From: CAWIHA01 sp963835855 | GTDB taxonomy: Bacteria; Acidobacteriota; Terriglobia; Bryobacterales; Bryobacteraceae | Assembly: GCA_963835855.1 (NCBI GenBank) | Contig: CAWIHA010000029.1 | Location: 1 to 59,543 of the forward strand | Length of the DNA: 59,543 nucleotides | Direction of reading: 5' to 3' | Shown: positions 39,730-48,655 of the stretch, piece by piece | Numbering within the stretch: position 1 is the first letter of the stretch | Layout: each line of letters begins with the position of its first letter | Position numbers and translations under genes: made by a program | The notes under the pieces: generated by a model | What the model was told of the DNA's origin: nothing | The model's input: the letters and a program-made list of their open reading frames with translations, nothing else | The model's database searches: none

Positions 39730-42543
39730 TCAGCTGCAGCCGCTGGTGCCGCCACAGTTAGCGCACTTGTAGCAACTGCCGTTGCGAGTCATGATGGAAC
39801 CGCACTCGGAGCAGATCGGGGCATCATCGGCGACCGGCGCGAAGGGTAGGCTCGGCTGCGGGTCCGGCTCCGTCGGCTGGAGCTTAAACGTCTCGCCCGC
39901 TTCGGTCACCGCATATTCAGGTCCGAGGAACCGCGCGCCGACCCACCGGAAAATGTAATCGAGGATCGACTTCGCGTACGGGATGTGCGGGTTTCCGGTC
40001 CAGCCGCTCGGCTCGAACCGGACGTGGCTGAACTTGTCCACCAGAAATTTCAGTGGCACGCCGTATTGCAGTGCGAAGCTGATGGCGGTGGCGAAACCGT
40101 CCATCAGGCCGGAAATCGTCGAACCGGCCTTCGCCATCGTGATGAACAGCTCGCCGGGCGTGCCATCGTCGTAGAGGCCGACGGTGATGTAACCTTCGTG
40201 GCCGGCAATCGAGAACTTGTGCGTGATCGACTGCCGCTCATCTGGCAGCTTGCGCCGTTGCGGGCGGTAGACAATTTTCTCGGGGCCTGAGGAGGAGCCC
40301 GCTACCGCGGCGGACTTCGCGCTCTTGCCGTCGCCTGAACTCAGCGGCTGCACGCGTTTCGAGCCGTCGCGGTAAATCGCGACTGCTTTCAGCCCCAGCC
40401 GCCAGCTCTCGATATACGCGTCCACAATATCCTCGACCGTCGATTCCTCCGGCATATTGATGGTCTTTGAAATCGCCCCGGAGATGAATGACTGGACGGC
40501 GCCCATCATGCGCACGTGGCCCATGTGGCGAATGAACCGGGAGCCGTTTTGCGGGCGGAGGCTGCAATCGAACACCGGCAGGTGTTCGGGCTTGAGGAAC
40601 GGTGCGCCCTCGATGGCGCCGGTCGCGTCGATATGGCTCACAATCTGCTCCACCTGCTCGGGGTTGTACCCCAGGCGAATGAGCGCCTGGGGTACGGTGT
40701 TATTCACAATCTTGATCACGCCGCCGCCAACCAGCTTTTTATATTTGACCAGTGCGAGGTCGGGCTCAATGCCCGTCGTATCGCAATCCATCATGAAGCC
40801 GATAGTGCCGGTGGGCGCGATCACGGTGACCTGCGCGTTGCGGTACCCTGCCCGCCGGCCGAGCTCGTACGCATCGTTCCAGACCGCCTGCGCCGCGTCG
40901 TAAAGCCCCGGCGCGTTGTGCGGCTGGATGCGGCTCACCGAGCCGCGATGCATGCGGATGACCTCCAAGAACGGCTCTTCGTTCTTGGCGTATTGCGGAA
41001 ACGGCCCGACTGCTTCGGCAATGCGTGCGCTCGTGAGATACGCCTGCCCGCACAGGATCGCGGTCACCGCGGCGGCGAAGTCACGCCCCTCGTCGCCGTC
41101 GTACGGAAGCCCGAGCGACATCAACAGCGCGCCCAGGTTCGCGTAGCCGAGCCCGAGCGGCCGGAAGTTGTGCGAGTTTTCCGCGATCTTCTCGGTCGGA
41201 TAGCTGGCGTTATCGACGAAGATCTCCTGCGCCAGAATTACGGTGTCCACCGCGTGCCGGAACGCTTCCACATTGAACTGGCCGTCCGGCCCCACGAACT
41301 TCATCACGTTCAGCGACGCCAAGTTGCACGCCGAATCGTCCAGAAACATGTACTCTGAGCAAGGGTTGGACGCATTGATGCGGCCGGAGTTCTTGCACGG
41401 GTTCCAGCGATTGATGGCGGTGTCGAACTGCATGCCGGGGTCGCCGCACTGGTGCGTTGCCTGCGCAATCTGCTTCAGCAGCTCGCGGGCCTTCGAGCGC
41501 TTCACCGGCTGCCCATCGACGACCGATCGCGTCCACCAATCCGTATTCTCGACCACCGCGTGCATAAACTCGTCGGAGGCCCGGACGGAGTTGTTCGCGT
41601 TCTGGAAAAACACTGAGCTGTAGGCGTCGCCGTCGAGAGAGGCATCGTAGCCGGCGTCTACCAGTGTGTGCGCCTTCTTCTCCTCTTTCGCCTTGCACCA
41701 GATGAAGTTCTCGATGTCGGGGTGGTCGATGTTCAGGATCACCATCTTCGCCGCCCGCCTCGTCTTCCCGCCCGACTTGATAACGCCCGCGAAGGCATCG
41801 AAGCCTTTCATGAAGCTGAGCGGACCGGAGGCGCGCCCGCCGCCCGAGAGGATTGCGTCTTCCTCGCGCAGGCTCGAAAGGTTCGTGCCCGTGCCGGAGC
41901 CCCATTTGAAGAGCATGCCTTCGGTCTTTGCCAAGTCGAGAATCGACTCTAGAGAGTCCTTGACCGAATTGATAAAGCAGGCCGAACATTGCGGCTTGTG
42001 CTGGCCGGGCGCGAGCTTCCGGATCGCACCGGCGGCCTCGTCGTAGTACCAGCCGTAGCCGCGCGCCTCGCTGACTCCGACGTTGAACCAGACCGGCGAA
42101 TTGAAGCTCACCTTTTGCATCAGGACTAGGTGGGTTAGCTCGGCGCGGAAGTTCTCGGCATCTTCCTCCGTCTTGAAGTAGCCGCCCCTCTTGCCCCAAT
42201 CCACCGTGGTGTCCACGACGCGGTGCACAAGTTGCGCGACGCTGTTCTCCCTTTCAGGCAAGCCGAGCCGGCCGTGGAAATACTTGCTCGCAACGATATT
42301 GGTTGCGGTCTGTGACCAATCGGCGGGGACTTCCACGTCGCGCTGCTCGAAGATGATCGCGCCCTTATCATTGGCGATGCTGGCGGTGCGGATCTCCCAG
42401 CGGCAGTCGTCGTATGGGGTTCGGCCGGGTTCCAGTCTCGCGGTGAAGTACCGCGGGAACGACAAGCCTTTCCGCTCTTCCGTCTTGAGGTTGCGTTTCA
42501 GCACTTGAACCTTCCTGCTCACTTCGACACTCAAGTGACCCAT
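39730..42543 (-). CDS. nrdJ: Adenosylcobalamin-dependent ribonucleotide reductase (class II)
   Basis: This enzyme reduces ribonucleotides to deoxyribonucleotides using adenosylcobalamin to make a thiyl radical, independent of oxygen. The 937-residue protein has VSFNSPVWFNVG, QCSACFINSVKDSLESILDL (substrate-site cysteine), GSGTGTNLSSLREEDAILSG, PCSEYMFLDDSACNLASLNV with the catalytic N-x-C-x-E-type loop nearby, and IAPTGTIGFMMDCDTTGIEP. The C-terminal zinc-ribbon CSECGSIMTRNGSCYKC with CANCGGTSGC is typical of long class II enzymes. GGGAGG precedes ATG 42543. NrdR boxes lie 130-170 bases upstream. No cobalamin riboswitch was found. Confidence 0.94.
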   Translation of the reverse strand: MGHLSVEVSRKVQVLKRNLKTEERKGLSFPRYFTARLEPGRTPYDDCRWEIRTASIANDKGAIIFEQRDVEVPADWSQTATNIVASKYFHGRLGLPERENSVAQLVHRVVDTTVDWGKRGGYFKTEEDAENFRAELTHLVLMQKVSFNSPVWFNVGVSEARGYGWYYDEAAGAIRKLAPGQHKPQCSACFINSVKDSLESILDLAKTEGMLFKWGSGTGTNLSSLREEDAILSGGGRASGPLSFMKGFDAFAGVIKSGGKTRRAAKMVILNIDHPDIENFIWCKAKEEKKAHTLVDAGYDASLDGDAYSSVFFQNANNSVRASDEFMHAVVENTDWWTRSVVDGQPVKRSKARELLKQIAQATHQCGDPGMQFDTAINRWNPCKNSGRINASNPCSEYMFLDDSACNLASLNVMKFVGPDGQFNVEAFRHAVDTVILAQEIFVDNASYPTEKIAENSHNFRPLGLGYANLGALLMSLGLPYDGDEGRDFAAAVTAILCGQAYLTSARIAEAVGPFPQYAKNEEPFLEVIRMHRGSVSRIQPHNAPGLYDAAQAVWNDAYELGRRAGYRNAQVTVIAPTGTIGFMMDCDTTGIEPDLALVKYKKLVGGGVIKIVNNTVPQALIRLGYNPEQVEQIVSHIDATGAIEGAPFLKPEHLPVFDCSLRPQNGSRFIRHMGHVRMMGAVQSFISGAISKTINMPEESTVEDIVDAYIESWRLGLKAVAIYRDGSKRVQPLSSGDGKSAKSAAVAGSSSGPEKIVYRPQRRKLPDERQSITHKFSIAGHEGYITVGLYDDGTPGELFITMAKAGSTISGLMDGFATAISFALQYGVPLKFLVDKFSHVRFEPSGWTGNPHIPYAKSILDYIFRWVGARFLGPEYAVTEAGETFKLQPTEPDPQPSLPFAPVADDAPICSECGSIMTRNGSCYKCANCGGTSGCS

Positions 42544-42670
42544 TGCCCCGCCCTCCCTAAGTGTAGAATTTTCGCGGCAGCCATTCCATCGCAGGAAGCC
42601 CTCGGCGCGTTGGCACGGACGGCAACCTGTAACGAATCCGTCATGGAAAACTGCCCAGACTGTAATGTTG

Positions 42671-42713
42671 CCCCTATATATAGTGTCTCGTCAAGAGAAA
42701 TATCTATATGCAG
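42671..42713 (-). promoter_or_regulatory. Two NrdR boxes and promoter of nrdJ
   Basis: On the minus strand, ACACTATATATAGGGG (42671-42686) matches the NrdR box consensus well on one side. A weaker second box with core CTATATGCAG on the plus strand (42704-42713) lies 30 bases away centre to centre, i.e. three helical turns, the usual spacing. TTGACG (complement of 42689-42694) sits between them as a -35 element, so bound NrdR would block transcription. The nrdR gene itself is at 46.9-47.4 kb. Confidence 0.75.
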
Positions 42714-42850
42714 GGCCTCTATTTACAGCTTAGCTCAGAAACCGATGGTGTCCAAGGGCTAGAACGGGTGCGCGCCATGGGAGTTGCGAGGTCCGGGATT
42801 GCTCTTGTTCGGTTATGGTCCTGGCGTATGCTATACGCTAGGATAAAACC

Positions 42851-43054
42851 ATGTCCGATACCCTCGCGTCCCTCGAATCCCAGCGTGCCCAGATCCTCCG
42901 CCAAATCGCCGAACTCGGCGATTTTCGCAGCGGCTCACGGCTCAAGCGCTCGGGAATGTCCTGGACGGTGGGCGGGGCCAATGCCATCCTTGCACTCCGC
43001 TGCTGTCGGCTCAATGGCCAGTTCGAAGACTACCGGGAGGGCTGCTCCGCCTAA
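42851..43054 (+). pseudogene. ISKra4-type element remnant: DUF6788 N-terminus joined to transposase C-terminus
   Basis: The first 28 residues, MSDTLASLESQRAQILRQIA through GDFRSGS, are the start of the small DUF6788-type protein that accompanies many ISKra4-like transposases. The rest, RLKRSGMSWTVGGANAILAL and RCCRLNGQFEDY, is the C-terminal end of the transposase. Everything between, probably more than one kilobase, is missing, leaving a 67-residue open frame. Upstream, GCGTAT-GCT-ATACGC (42824-42838) forms an inverted repeat that could be part of the element's end. A non-functional deletion derivative is the simplest interpretation. Confidence 0.72.
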
Positions 43055-43323
43055 TCTCCATGTCGCACACCCCTGCGTGACCTCACGTGTCCCGCACTTG
43101 CCGGCAGGGATGCCCGGCTCCCCTGGTCTAGCGCGGCAAATTCAGCGGGATGCCAGCGACGCCCGGGTTGCATCCCAGCGGCACATGGGATCCTCGCCAT
43201 GCCGCCCCTCGACTTAATCAGATGTTTTTTCGAATTGGACGCAGCAGCGGAAAATCCCTCTTGCCACGGCGTGTGAACTTCGATAAAGTCGGGCATTCAG
43301 TCCAGAGCACTAAGGAGGCTCAA

Positions 43324-43956
43324 ATGTTCTGCCCAAACTGCGGTAATAACATCGGCGATCAGCCCGCAGGCTTCTGTATCCACTGCGGCTCGCCCGTGAA
43401 ACCGGCGCCACCACCACCACCCGCCGCGCCCCTACCTGGCGCTATGCCTGCTCCGCTGCCCGTGACGCCAACTGTATTCGACTACGCCACCTGGGGAACA
43501 CGCGTCCTGGGATACCTGATTGATGGAGCGCTCGTGGGAGCTGCCGGCGGCGTGCTGCTCCTGGTTGCCATCTTCGGTTTTGGTGGAATCGCCGGTATCG
43601 GCCACGGCCTTGGCTCAGAAGGTCTGCGGGGCCTGGGCCTATCGGGTTGTTGCTGCCTTTTCTCGCTGTTCCCGATCGCCACGCTGGCGGTGGGGCTGTG
43701 GAATAAGGTGTACCTGGTGGCGCAACGTGGCTTTTCGATCGGGCAGGGCTTGGTTAAGATCAAAGTGGTCGATGCGCAGGGACAGTTGCTCACAACGGGA
43801 ACGGCGCTGCTGCGGTTGCTCGCGCACGCCGGCCTCAGCTTCGTTCCTCTCGGCGGCATACTTGATCTGCTCTGGCCGCTGTGGGATGAGCGTCGGCAGA
43901 CCCTGCACGATAAGGCCGTCGGCTGCTACGTCATCATGAACCCGGCGGGGCGGTAA
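43324..43956 (+). CDS. Zinc-ribbon RDD-family membrane protein
   Basis: A 210-residue protein that starts with a zinc ribbon (CPNCGNNIGDQPAGFCIHCG), a proline-rich linker, and an RDD domain with three transmembrane helices (RVLGYLIDGALVGAAGG, a second helix ending in a cysteine run, and RLLAHAGLSFVPLGGILDLL). RDD proteins are thought to transport small molecules or ions, unproven for this group. TAAGGAGG five bases before ATG 43324 fixes the start; the upstream frame is spurious. The stop overlaps the next ATG (TAATG), forming a small operon. Confidence 0.85.
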   Translation: MFCPNCGNNIGDQPAGFCIHCGSPVKPAPPPPPAAPLPGAMPAPLPVTPTVFDYATWGTRVLGYLIDGALVGAAGGVLLLVAIFGFGGIAGIGHGLGSEGLRGLGLSGCCCLFSLFPIATLAVGLWNKVYLVAQRGFSIGQGLVKIKVVDAQGQLLTTGTALLRLLAHAGLSFVPLGGILDLLWPLWDERRQTLHDKAVGCYVIMNPAGR

Positions 43957-44402
43957 TGAGGCCGCAGCCTGCCAAGCCTGGGGTGGCCGCCGCGTTGGCC
44001 GCGGTCCTGCTGCTGGCTCAGATCGCATGGGCCGGCCTCCTGCTGCGCGCCAGCCAGGACAGGGTCTTTTTCTTTGGGATCCCGGTCGGTGGAGTGTGTC
44101 TGTTTCGGCAGATCACCGGCCTGCCTTGCCCGGCCTGCGGCATGACGCGGAGCATAGTCCTCACGCTGCACGGACACGCCGCCACAGCGCTCCGGCTCAA
44201 TCTTGCTGGGCCGTTGTGGGTGTTGGCGGTGGTAAGTATCGCCGGGGCCTTGCTCTGGCTGGCCTGGCGCCAGCGCAGTGCCAGCGCGGCGCAGGCCGAG
44301 GCGGCCAAGCGCAGGGTTTGGAAGCTGGCGCTGGTTCAGGGCGCTGTGGTTGTCGTTCTGCTGGCCACGAACTGGATTCACGCACTACTCTGGCGCGGCT
44401 AG
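43956..44402 (+). CDS. DUF2752 membrane protein
   Basis: A 148-residue protein with three hydrophobic helices (AALAAVLLLAQIAWAGLLL, WVLAVVSIAGALLWLAW, LVQGAVVVVLLATNWIHALL) and the DUF2752 signature CLFRQITGLPCPACGMTRS. The CPxCGxTR motif at a membrane edge is characteristic; function is unknown. It overlaps the RDD gene by one base and is followed 68 bases later by the DUF4870 gene. Confidence 0.85.
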   Translation: MRPQPAKPGVAAALAAVLLLAQIAWAGLLLRASQDRVFFFGIPVGGVCLFRQITGLPCPACGMTRSIVLTLHGHAATALRLNLAGPLWVLAVVSIAGALLWLAWRQRSASAAQAEAAKRRVWKLALVQGAVVVVLLATNWIHALLWRG

Positions 44403-44470
44403 CGGGCTGGGCGTCAGCGTGCTTGCTATGCTCAGAGTATTCGTTTACATTTGGAGCGTCAGGAGGAAAT

Positions 44471-44977
44471 ATGGCGTTTTGCAGAAACTGTGGCTCACCC
44501 GTTGACGGCCAGTTTTGTGCCAGGTGCGGCACACCGGTTGCGGCGCCCGCACCAGGAAGTTCCACCCCGCCCGCTGGTCAGGCGTATCCGCCGTCGGCCG
44601 GACCGGCTGTCCCGCCAGCGGCAGCCGCTACTGGCCTGACTGACAACGTCGCCTCTTTGCTCTGTTACATTCTCGGGCTGATTACGGGCATCTTGTTCCT
44701 GGTCCTGGCACCCTACAATCAGAACAAAACCATCCGGTTCCATGCGTTCCAGTCGATCTTCTTCAACATCGCAACGATCGTGCTCATGATCATTATGAGC
44801 ATCCTCGGTACGATCTTTTTCTCGATCAGCTTTCTCATGCTCTCTCTGTGGGGCATGGTGCATTTGCTGGTTTGGCTTGGGATTTTGGTCGTCTGGGTCC
44901 TCCTGATGGTCAAAGCCTATCAGGGCCAGAAGTGGCTGCTGCCGGTCATCGGCCCGCTCGCGGAGAAGCAGGCGTAG
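44471..44977 (+). CDS. Zinc-ribbon DUF4870 membrane protein
   Basis: A 168-residue protein: N-terminal zinc ribbon CRNCGSPVDGQFCARCGTPV, a P/A-rich linker, then a DUF4870-type (Tic20-like) membrane domain with NVASLLCYILGLITGILFLV, KTIRFHAFQSIFFNIATIVL and further helices to MVKAYQGQKWLLPVIG. AGGAGG four bases before ATG 44471 fixes the start. Function is unknown; membership in a group of zinc-ribbon membrane genes suggests envelope regulation or redox sensing, which is inference. A terminator follows. Confidence 0.85.
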   Translation: MAFCRNCGSPVDGQFCARCGTPVAAPAPGSSTPPAGQAYPPSAGPAVPPAAAATGLTDNVASLLCYILGLITGILFLVLAPYNQNKTIRFHAFQSIFFNIATIVLMIIMSILGTIFFSISFLMLSLWGMVHLLVWLGILVVWVLLMVKAYQGQKWLLPVIGPLAEKQA

Positions 44978-45018
44978 CTCGACTCCACCGCGGAGCAGCA
45001 GGTCGCCGCAATGGAAAG

Positions 45019-45048
45019 AAAGGCCGGAACCATGTGGCCCCGGCCTTT
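45019..45048. terminator. Bidirectional intrinsic terminator
   Basis: AAAGGCCGG (45019-45027) pairs perfectly with CCGGCCTTT (45040-45048) around a 12-base loop. The stem is flanked by A on one side and T on the other, so it can terminate both the DUF4870 gene from the left and rpoD from the right. Confidence 0.75.
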
Positions 45049-45072
45049 GTAAGTGGCAGATTTTTGATTCGT

Positions 45073-46608
45073 TTAGCGCGCGGCGAGCAAAGCCCGCAGA
45101 TGGCGGGCGCGCTCGGGCGACCGCAACTGGCGCAAAGCTTTTGCCTCGATCTGGCGGATGCGCTCCCGGGTGACGTCAAATTCCTGCCCGATTTCCTCCA
45201 GCGTGTGCTCACGCTCGCAGCCGATGCCGAACCGCAACCGGATGACCTTCTCCTCCTTGGGGGAGAGCGTCTTGAGGATGTTGGCGGTCTCGTCGCGCAC
45301 GTTGGACTCGATCACCGAGTCGACCGGGGAGCCGACCCAGCGGTCTTCGATCAGGTCGCCCAAAGCGGATTCGCCGTCCCGGCCAACCGGCGTCTCGAGC
45401 GACACCGGATCGCGCGAAATCGTCTTCAGTTTCTGGACCTTCTCGACTGAAATCTCCATCCGCCGGCCGATCTCGTCGTTCGTCGGAGCCCGGCCGAGTT
45501 CCTTTTCGAGCTCCCGGTTCGCGCGCAGGAACTTGTTCATGCTCTCGTTCATGTGCACCGGGATGCGGATGGTGCGCGACTGATCGGCAATCGCCCGCGT
45601 GATAGCCTGGCGAATCCACCAAGTGGCGTAAGTCGAGAACTTGTACCCGCGCCGGTACTCGAACTTGTCGGCGGCGCGCATCAATCCGATATTCCCTTCC
45701 TGGATCAAATCCAGCAGGTGCAGACCGCGGTTCACGTACTTCTTGGCGACCGAAACGACGAGCCGAAGGTTGGCCTCGACCAGATCCTTCTTGGCGCGCT
45801 CAGCCTCGATTTCGCCGTGCCGGATGACGGCCAAGGTGTGCTTGAGGTCGGCAGTGCCGGCGCCGGCGGCCGCCTCGCGCTTGCGGATCTCGCGCCGCAA
45901 CTCCTTGACTTTGAGCTGGTTGGATTGTCCGCGCCGCTCCTCGAAGCGCTTCATGTCGCTTTCCAGTTGGCTCAGCTCATCGACGGCCCGCTCGATTTCC
46001 TTGGAGAACTCCTTCCACTTCAGCAAGTGGAAGGGAATTCTGCGGATGGCCAGCGACGTACCGACTTTCGAGCGTGCCAGCTTCCCGCCACACCGCCGCC
46101 GGGCCTTCTTGTTCGATAGCGCGATGGATTCCAGCTTCTCGGTCAATTGCTGCTGCCTTTTGTGCAGCGTCAGCACATCCACAAACAACTGCCGGACTTC
46201 GGCGCGACGCTGCTCATCGGCCGGGCTGCCTTCTTCCACATCGCCCAACTCGACTACGTCATCGAGCTCCTTGGCGCCTTTCTTGAGCTGTTCGGTCAGG
46301 CTGACAACCGCCAGTTGGACCAGGGCAGAACGGCTAATCGCCTTTTGCATCCGCAACTTACCGCGTTCCATCCGGCGAGCCAGATCGACTTCGCCTTCGC
46401 GGGTCAGCAACGGCACTGCACCCATCTCGCGGAGGTACACCCGCACCGGGTCGTCAGTGTAGATAGACTCCTCGACCTGCTGGACGGAGTGGAAATCCTC
46501 GGCCTCTGCATCAAAGAACTTCGCCGTCTCTTCGTCGAAGGGGGGACCGAGGGTTTCGTGGTTGTCGGTCAGGAATTGGTCTTCAAAATGATTCACCGTT
46601 CGACTCAC
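45073..46608 (-). CDS. rpoD: Primary RNA polymerase sigma factor RpoD
   Basis: The housekeeping sigma-70 of 511 residues. Region 1.2 (DDPVRVYLREMGAVPLLTRE), a non-conserved insert of about 200 residues, then region 2 (EANLRLVVSVAKKYVNRGLH, LDLIQEGNIGLMRAADKFEY, KFSTYATWWIRQAITRAIAD), region 3 (RIPVHMNESMNKFLRANREL) and region 4 with ERIRQIEAKALRQLR. Region 1.1 is short. The start used is GTG 46608 overlapping GGGGAGG; GTG 46596 with that site about 11 bases upstream is an alternative. A promoter lies at 46728-46756. Confidence 0.95.
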   Translation of the reverse strand: MSRTVNHFEDQFLTDNHETLGPPFDEETAKFFDAEAEDFHSVQQVEESIYTDDPVRVYLREMGAVPLLTREGEVDLARRMERGKLRMQKAISRSALVQLAVVSLTEQLKKGAKELDDVVELGDVEEGSPADEQRRAEVRQLFVDVLTLHKRQQQLTEKLESIALSNKKARRRCGGKLARSKVGTSLAIRRIPFHLLKWKEFSKEIERAVDELSQLESDMKRFEERRGQSNQLKVKELRREIRKREAAAGAGTADLKHTLAVIRHGEIEAERAKKDLVEANLRLVVSVAKKYVNRGLHLLDLIQEGNIGLMRAADKFEYRRGYKFSTYATWWIRQAITRAIADQSRTIRIPVHMNESMNKFLRANRELEKELGRAPTNDEIGRRMEISVEKVQKLKTISRDPVSLETPVGRDGESALGDLIEDRWVGSPVDSVIESNVRDETANILKTLSPKEEKVIRLRFGIGCEREHTLEEIGQEFDVTRERIRQIEAKALRQLRSPERARHLRALLAAR

Positions 46609-46727
46609 CTCCCCGTTGGAACAAAGCCAAAACTTGGCCTCATCTCGGGGTAGATTGTTTGAGTATGGTTGCCGGCCACTTCTGATGATAAAAACGGCTG
46701 CACGTCCGGCGCCTGATGCCGTCTTCG

Positions 46728-46756
46728 ATCATATCATTGATCTTCCAAGAAGTTAA
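46728..46756 (-). promoter_or_regulatory. rpoD promoter
   Basis: Read on the minus strand, TTAACT (46751-46756), a 17-base spacer and TATGAT (46728-46733) form a good sigma-70 promoter about 120 bases before rpoD. The remainder of the 311-base gap 46609-46919 between nrdR and rpoD contains no gene. Confidence 0.65.
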
Positions 46757-46919
46757 GCCCTATTCTTGAAGATGTTTGGGGACAACTTTGGTTACATCTA
46801 TTTGACGGGCGCGATTCCCCTTCTTTCTGGTGCGGCAGCGCAAGGTTTTTTCTCGCCCGGTCAAGGTTTAGCGGGAACACGCCAGCCACCGAGGCGTCCT
46901 CCCCTTACGGTAGACCGGT

Positions 46920-47381
46920 TCAGGACCGCTTCTGTCGGATTAAGTTCTTTAGCTCGTTAAAGAAAGCTTCCTCGTCCTGGAAATCCCGGTAAACGGACGC
47001 AAAACGGACGTATGCGATTTTATCCAGGTTTCGGAGGTGTTCCATCAGCAATTCGCCGATCTCACTTGTGGAAATCTCGCGTTCCGGGCTGTCGGTCAGG
47101 CGCTGTTCGACTTCGTCCACAATCGCGGCCAGGCGGCCCATTGCAACCGGCCGCTTTTCACAGGCTTTGAGCAGACCGGCCAACACCTTCTGACGGTCAA
47201 ATCTCTCGCGGCGGCCGTCTTTCTTGACCACCATGTGCGGGATTTCATCGATCCGCTCATACGTGGTGAACCGGCGCTCACAGGCCAGGCATTCCCGCCG
47301 CCGGCGGATGACCTCGCCCTCCTTGCTTTCACGCGAGTCGACGACCTTGTCCTCCGTGTGGCCGCAGAATGGGCAGGTCAT
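46920..47381 (-). CDS. nrdR: Transcriptional repressor NrdR
   Basis: NrdR is the ATP/dATP-sensing repressor of ribonucleotide reductase genes. The 153-residue product has the zinc ribbon MTCPFCGHTEDKVVDSR with CLACERRFTTYERID, then the ATP-cone (VVKKDGRRERFDRQKVLAGL, ACEKRPVA, IGELLMEHLRNLDKIAYVRF, ASVYRDF). Length equals the family norm. Its ATG overlaps the stop of the UPF0104 gene (ATGA). Its likely target nrdJ, with NrdR boxes, lies 4 kb away on the same strand. Confidence 0.96.
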   Translation of the reverse strand: MTCPFCGHTEDKVVDSRESKEGEVIRRRRECLACERRFTTYERIDEIPHMVVKKDGRRERFDRQKVLAGLLKACEKRPVAMGRLAAIVDEVEQRLTDSPEREISTSEIGELLMEHLRNLDKIAYVRFASVYRDFQDEEAFFNELKNLIRQKRS

Positions 47382-48520
47382 ACCAGTTCTTCCGCTTTTT
47401 CAGTCACTTGCGCTCGGGAAACTGCTTCGCGCTCCAAGGCCCGGAAGCGCTTCCAGTTGAGCCCCTCATGACAGGCCAGCAGCAGCCCAAAAGGCACGAT
47501 TAGCACGAAGCTGATGAGCCAGATCATGATGGCCATACTGGTTGCAAGTTCGAGAGGCAGGCCGAAAATCTCCCGAAGCACAACGATCGAGACGAGTTGC
47601 ACGCCGCCCCCCAGGCCGGGGATCTGGATGATGCTCCCAAAAGCCACGAAACCCATGAAAATAAGGATCTCCCGCAAGCCAAAGCCGGCTGCCGCCGGGT
47701 AGGATCTGAACAGACAGATAAAGCACATCACGATCAGCGCCCATTCGAGCAGCGTAAAAAACATCAGCCGGAAAACCGATGTGCGGGTCTGGGTTGCGGC
47801 CGTGCCCTCCAGGAACGCAGTAACTACGTGGTCCGCCTTCTGGTGGTAATGTGGAGGCAAGAAACTGAGCCCCTCCAGCAAACGGCGGCGCATGGTGCCT
47901 GAAAACTGGCTCAGCATGACAAGAATAATCAAGCAGAGCCCGCCCACAATCGCCAGAACGTACCCGCCCGCTTCCAGGACCCAGGCCAGCTTCGGCCCGA
48001 GCGCGGCACGGGTGTTGTCCACCTGGGTCAACGTGAAGCCGAAAATCAACAGCACCGCCAACAGGTCGCACATGCGCTCCAGGAACCAGGCGGCGAGCTG
48101 GGACGAGAACGGAACCCGCTCTTTGGTGGCAATGAGGTAGGGCCGAACAAACTCTCCCGGGCGGCCCAGCAGCACGACCGCTGTAAATCCGATGGCCGTG
48201 GCCTTGAACAACTCCCAGATGCTCGCGTCCGGGCGCAGCGGTTCGAGCATGACTCTCCAACGCAGCGCCCGCCCATAGTACGTAAGAAGCGCGAGGAGCG
48301 CGGCCGCAGTCATCCATTTCCAATCCAGGCCGAGAAAGCTGGCGGCGAAGACTGCCCAATGAAAGTGGGCCTGCTGCCAGCGTTCGCGCAAGATCCACGC
48401 AACGAAACAGGCGGCGACAAGCACCAAAAGCCCACAGTGCCAGGCCTTGAACCTGATTGCCCTCACTCTCGGGATCTTACCGCCGTTTTTTCCGAAACGG
48501 GCTAGAATGGAACCTTGCAT
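47378..48520 (-). CDS. Lysylphosphatidylglycerol synthetase-like/UPF0104 membrane protein
   Basis: A 380-residue integral membrane protein with about eight helices and features of the UPF0104/flippase-like family: LLALLTYYGRALRWRVML, FKATAIGFTAVVLLGRPGEFVRPYL in two parts, FLERMCDLLAVLLIFG and GFVAFGSIIQIPGLGGGVQL. Relatives include the flippase domain of MprF and proteins near glycosyltransferase genes, suggesting lipid or lipid-linked sugar translocation. ATG 48520 is used. It precedes nrdR with a four-base overlap, an unusual pairing that is probably only transcriptional. Confidence 0.85.
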   Translation of the reverse strand: MQGSILARFGKNGGKIPRVRAIRFKAWHCGLLVLVAACFVAWILRERWQQAHFHWAVFAASFLGLDWKWMTAAALLALLTYYGRALRWRVMLEPLRPDASIWELFKATAIGFTAVVLLGRPGEFVRPYLIATKERVPFSSQLAAWFLERMCDLLAVLLIFGFTLTQVDNTRAALGPKLAWVLEAGGYVLAIVGGLCLIILVMLSQFSGTMRRRLLEGLSFLPPHYHQKADHVVTAFLEGTAATQTRTSVFRLMFFTLLEWALIVMCFICLFRSYPAAAGFGLREILIFMGFVAFGSIIQIPGLGGGVQLVSIVVLREIFGLPLELATSMAIMIWLISFVLIVPFGLLLACHEGLNWKRFRALEREAVSRAQVTEKAEELV

Positions 48521-48655
48521 GCCGGTAGGCTAGGATTTGGGCGAACTTCCTATGATAAGGCCTCGTTCTAATAACTGGAAGCCCGAAGGAGGGCGCGCCG
48601 CCCGGTTTGGACTTCTTGGCGGCGCACACAGAGCCCTGACGTGCGAGGCAAAGCC

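Noticed and set aside
42544..42850. Possible cobalamin riboswitch upstream of nrdJ
   Set aside because: No B12-box or conserved riboswitch core could be recognised; NrdR boxes and a -35 element explain the region better.
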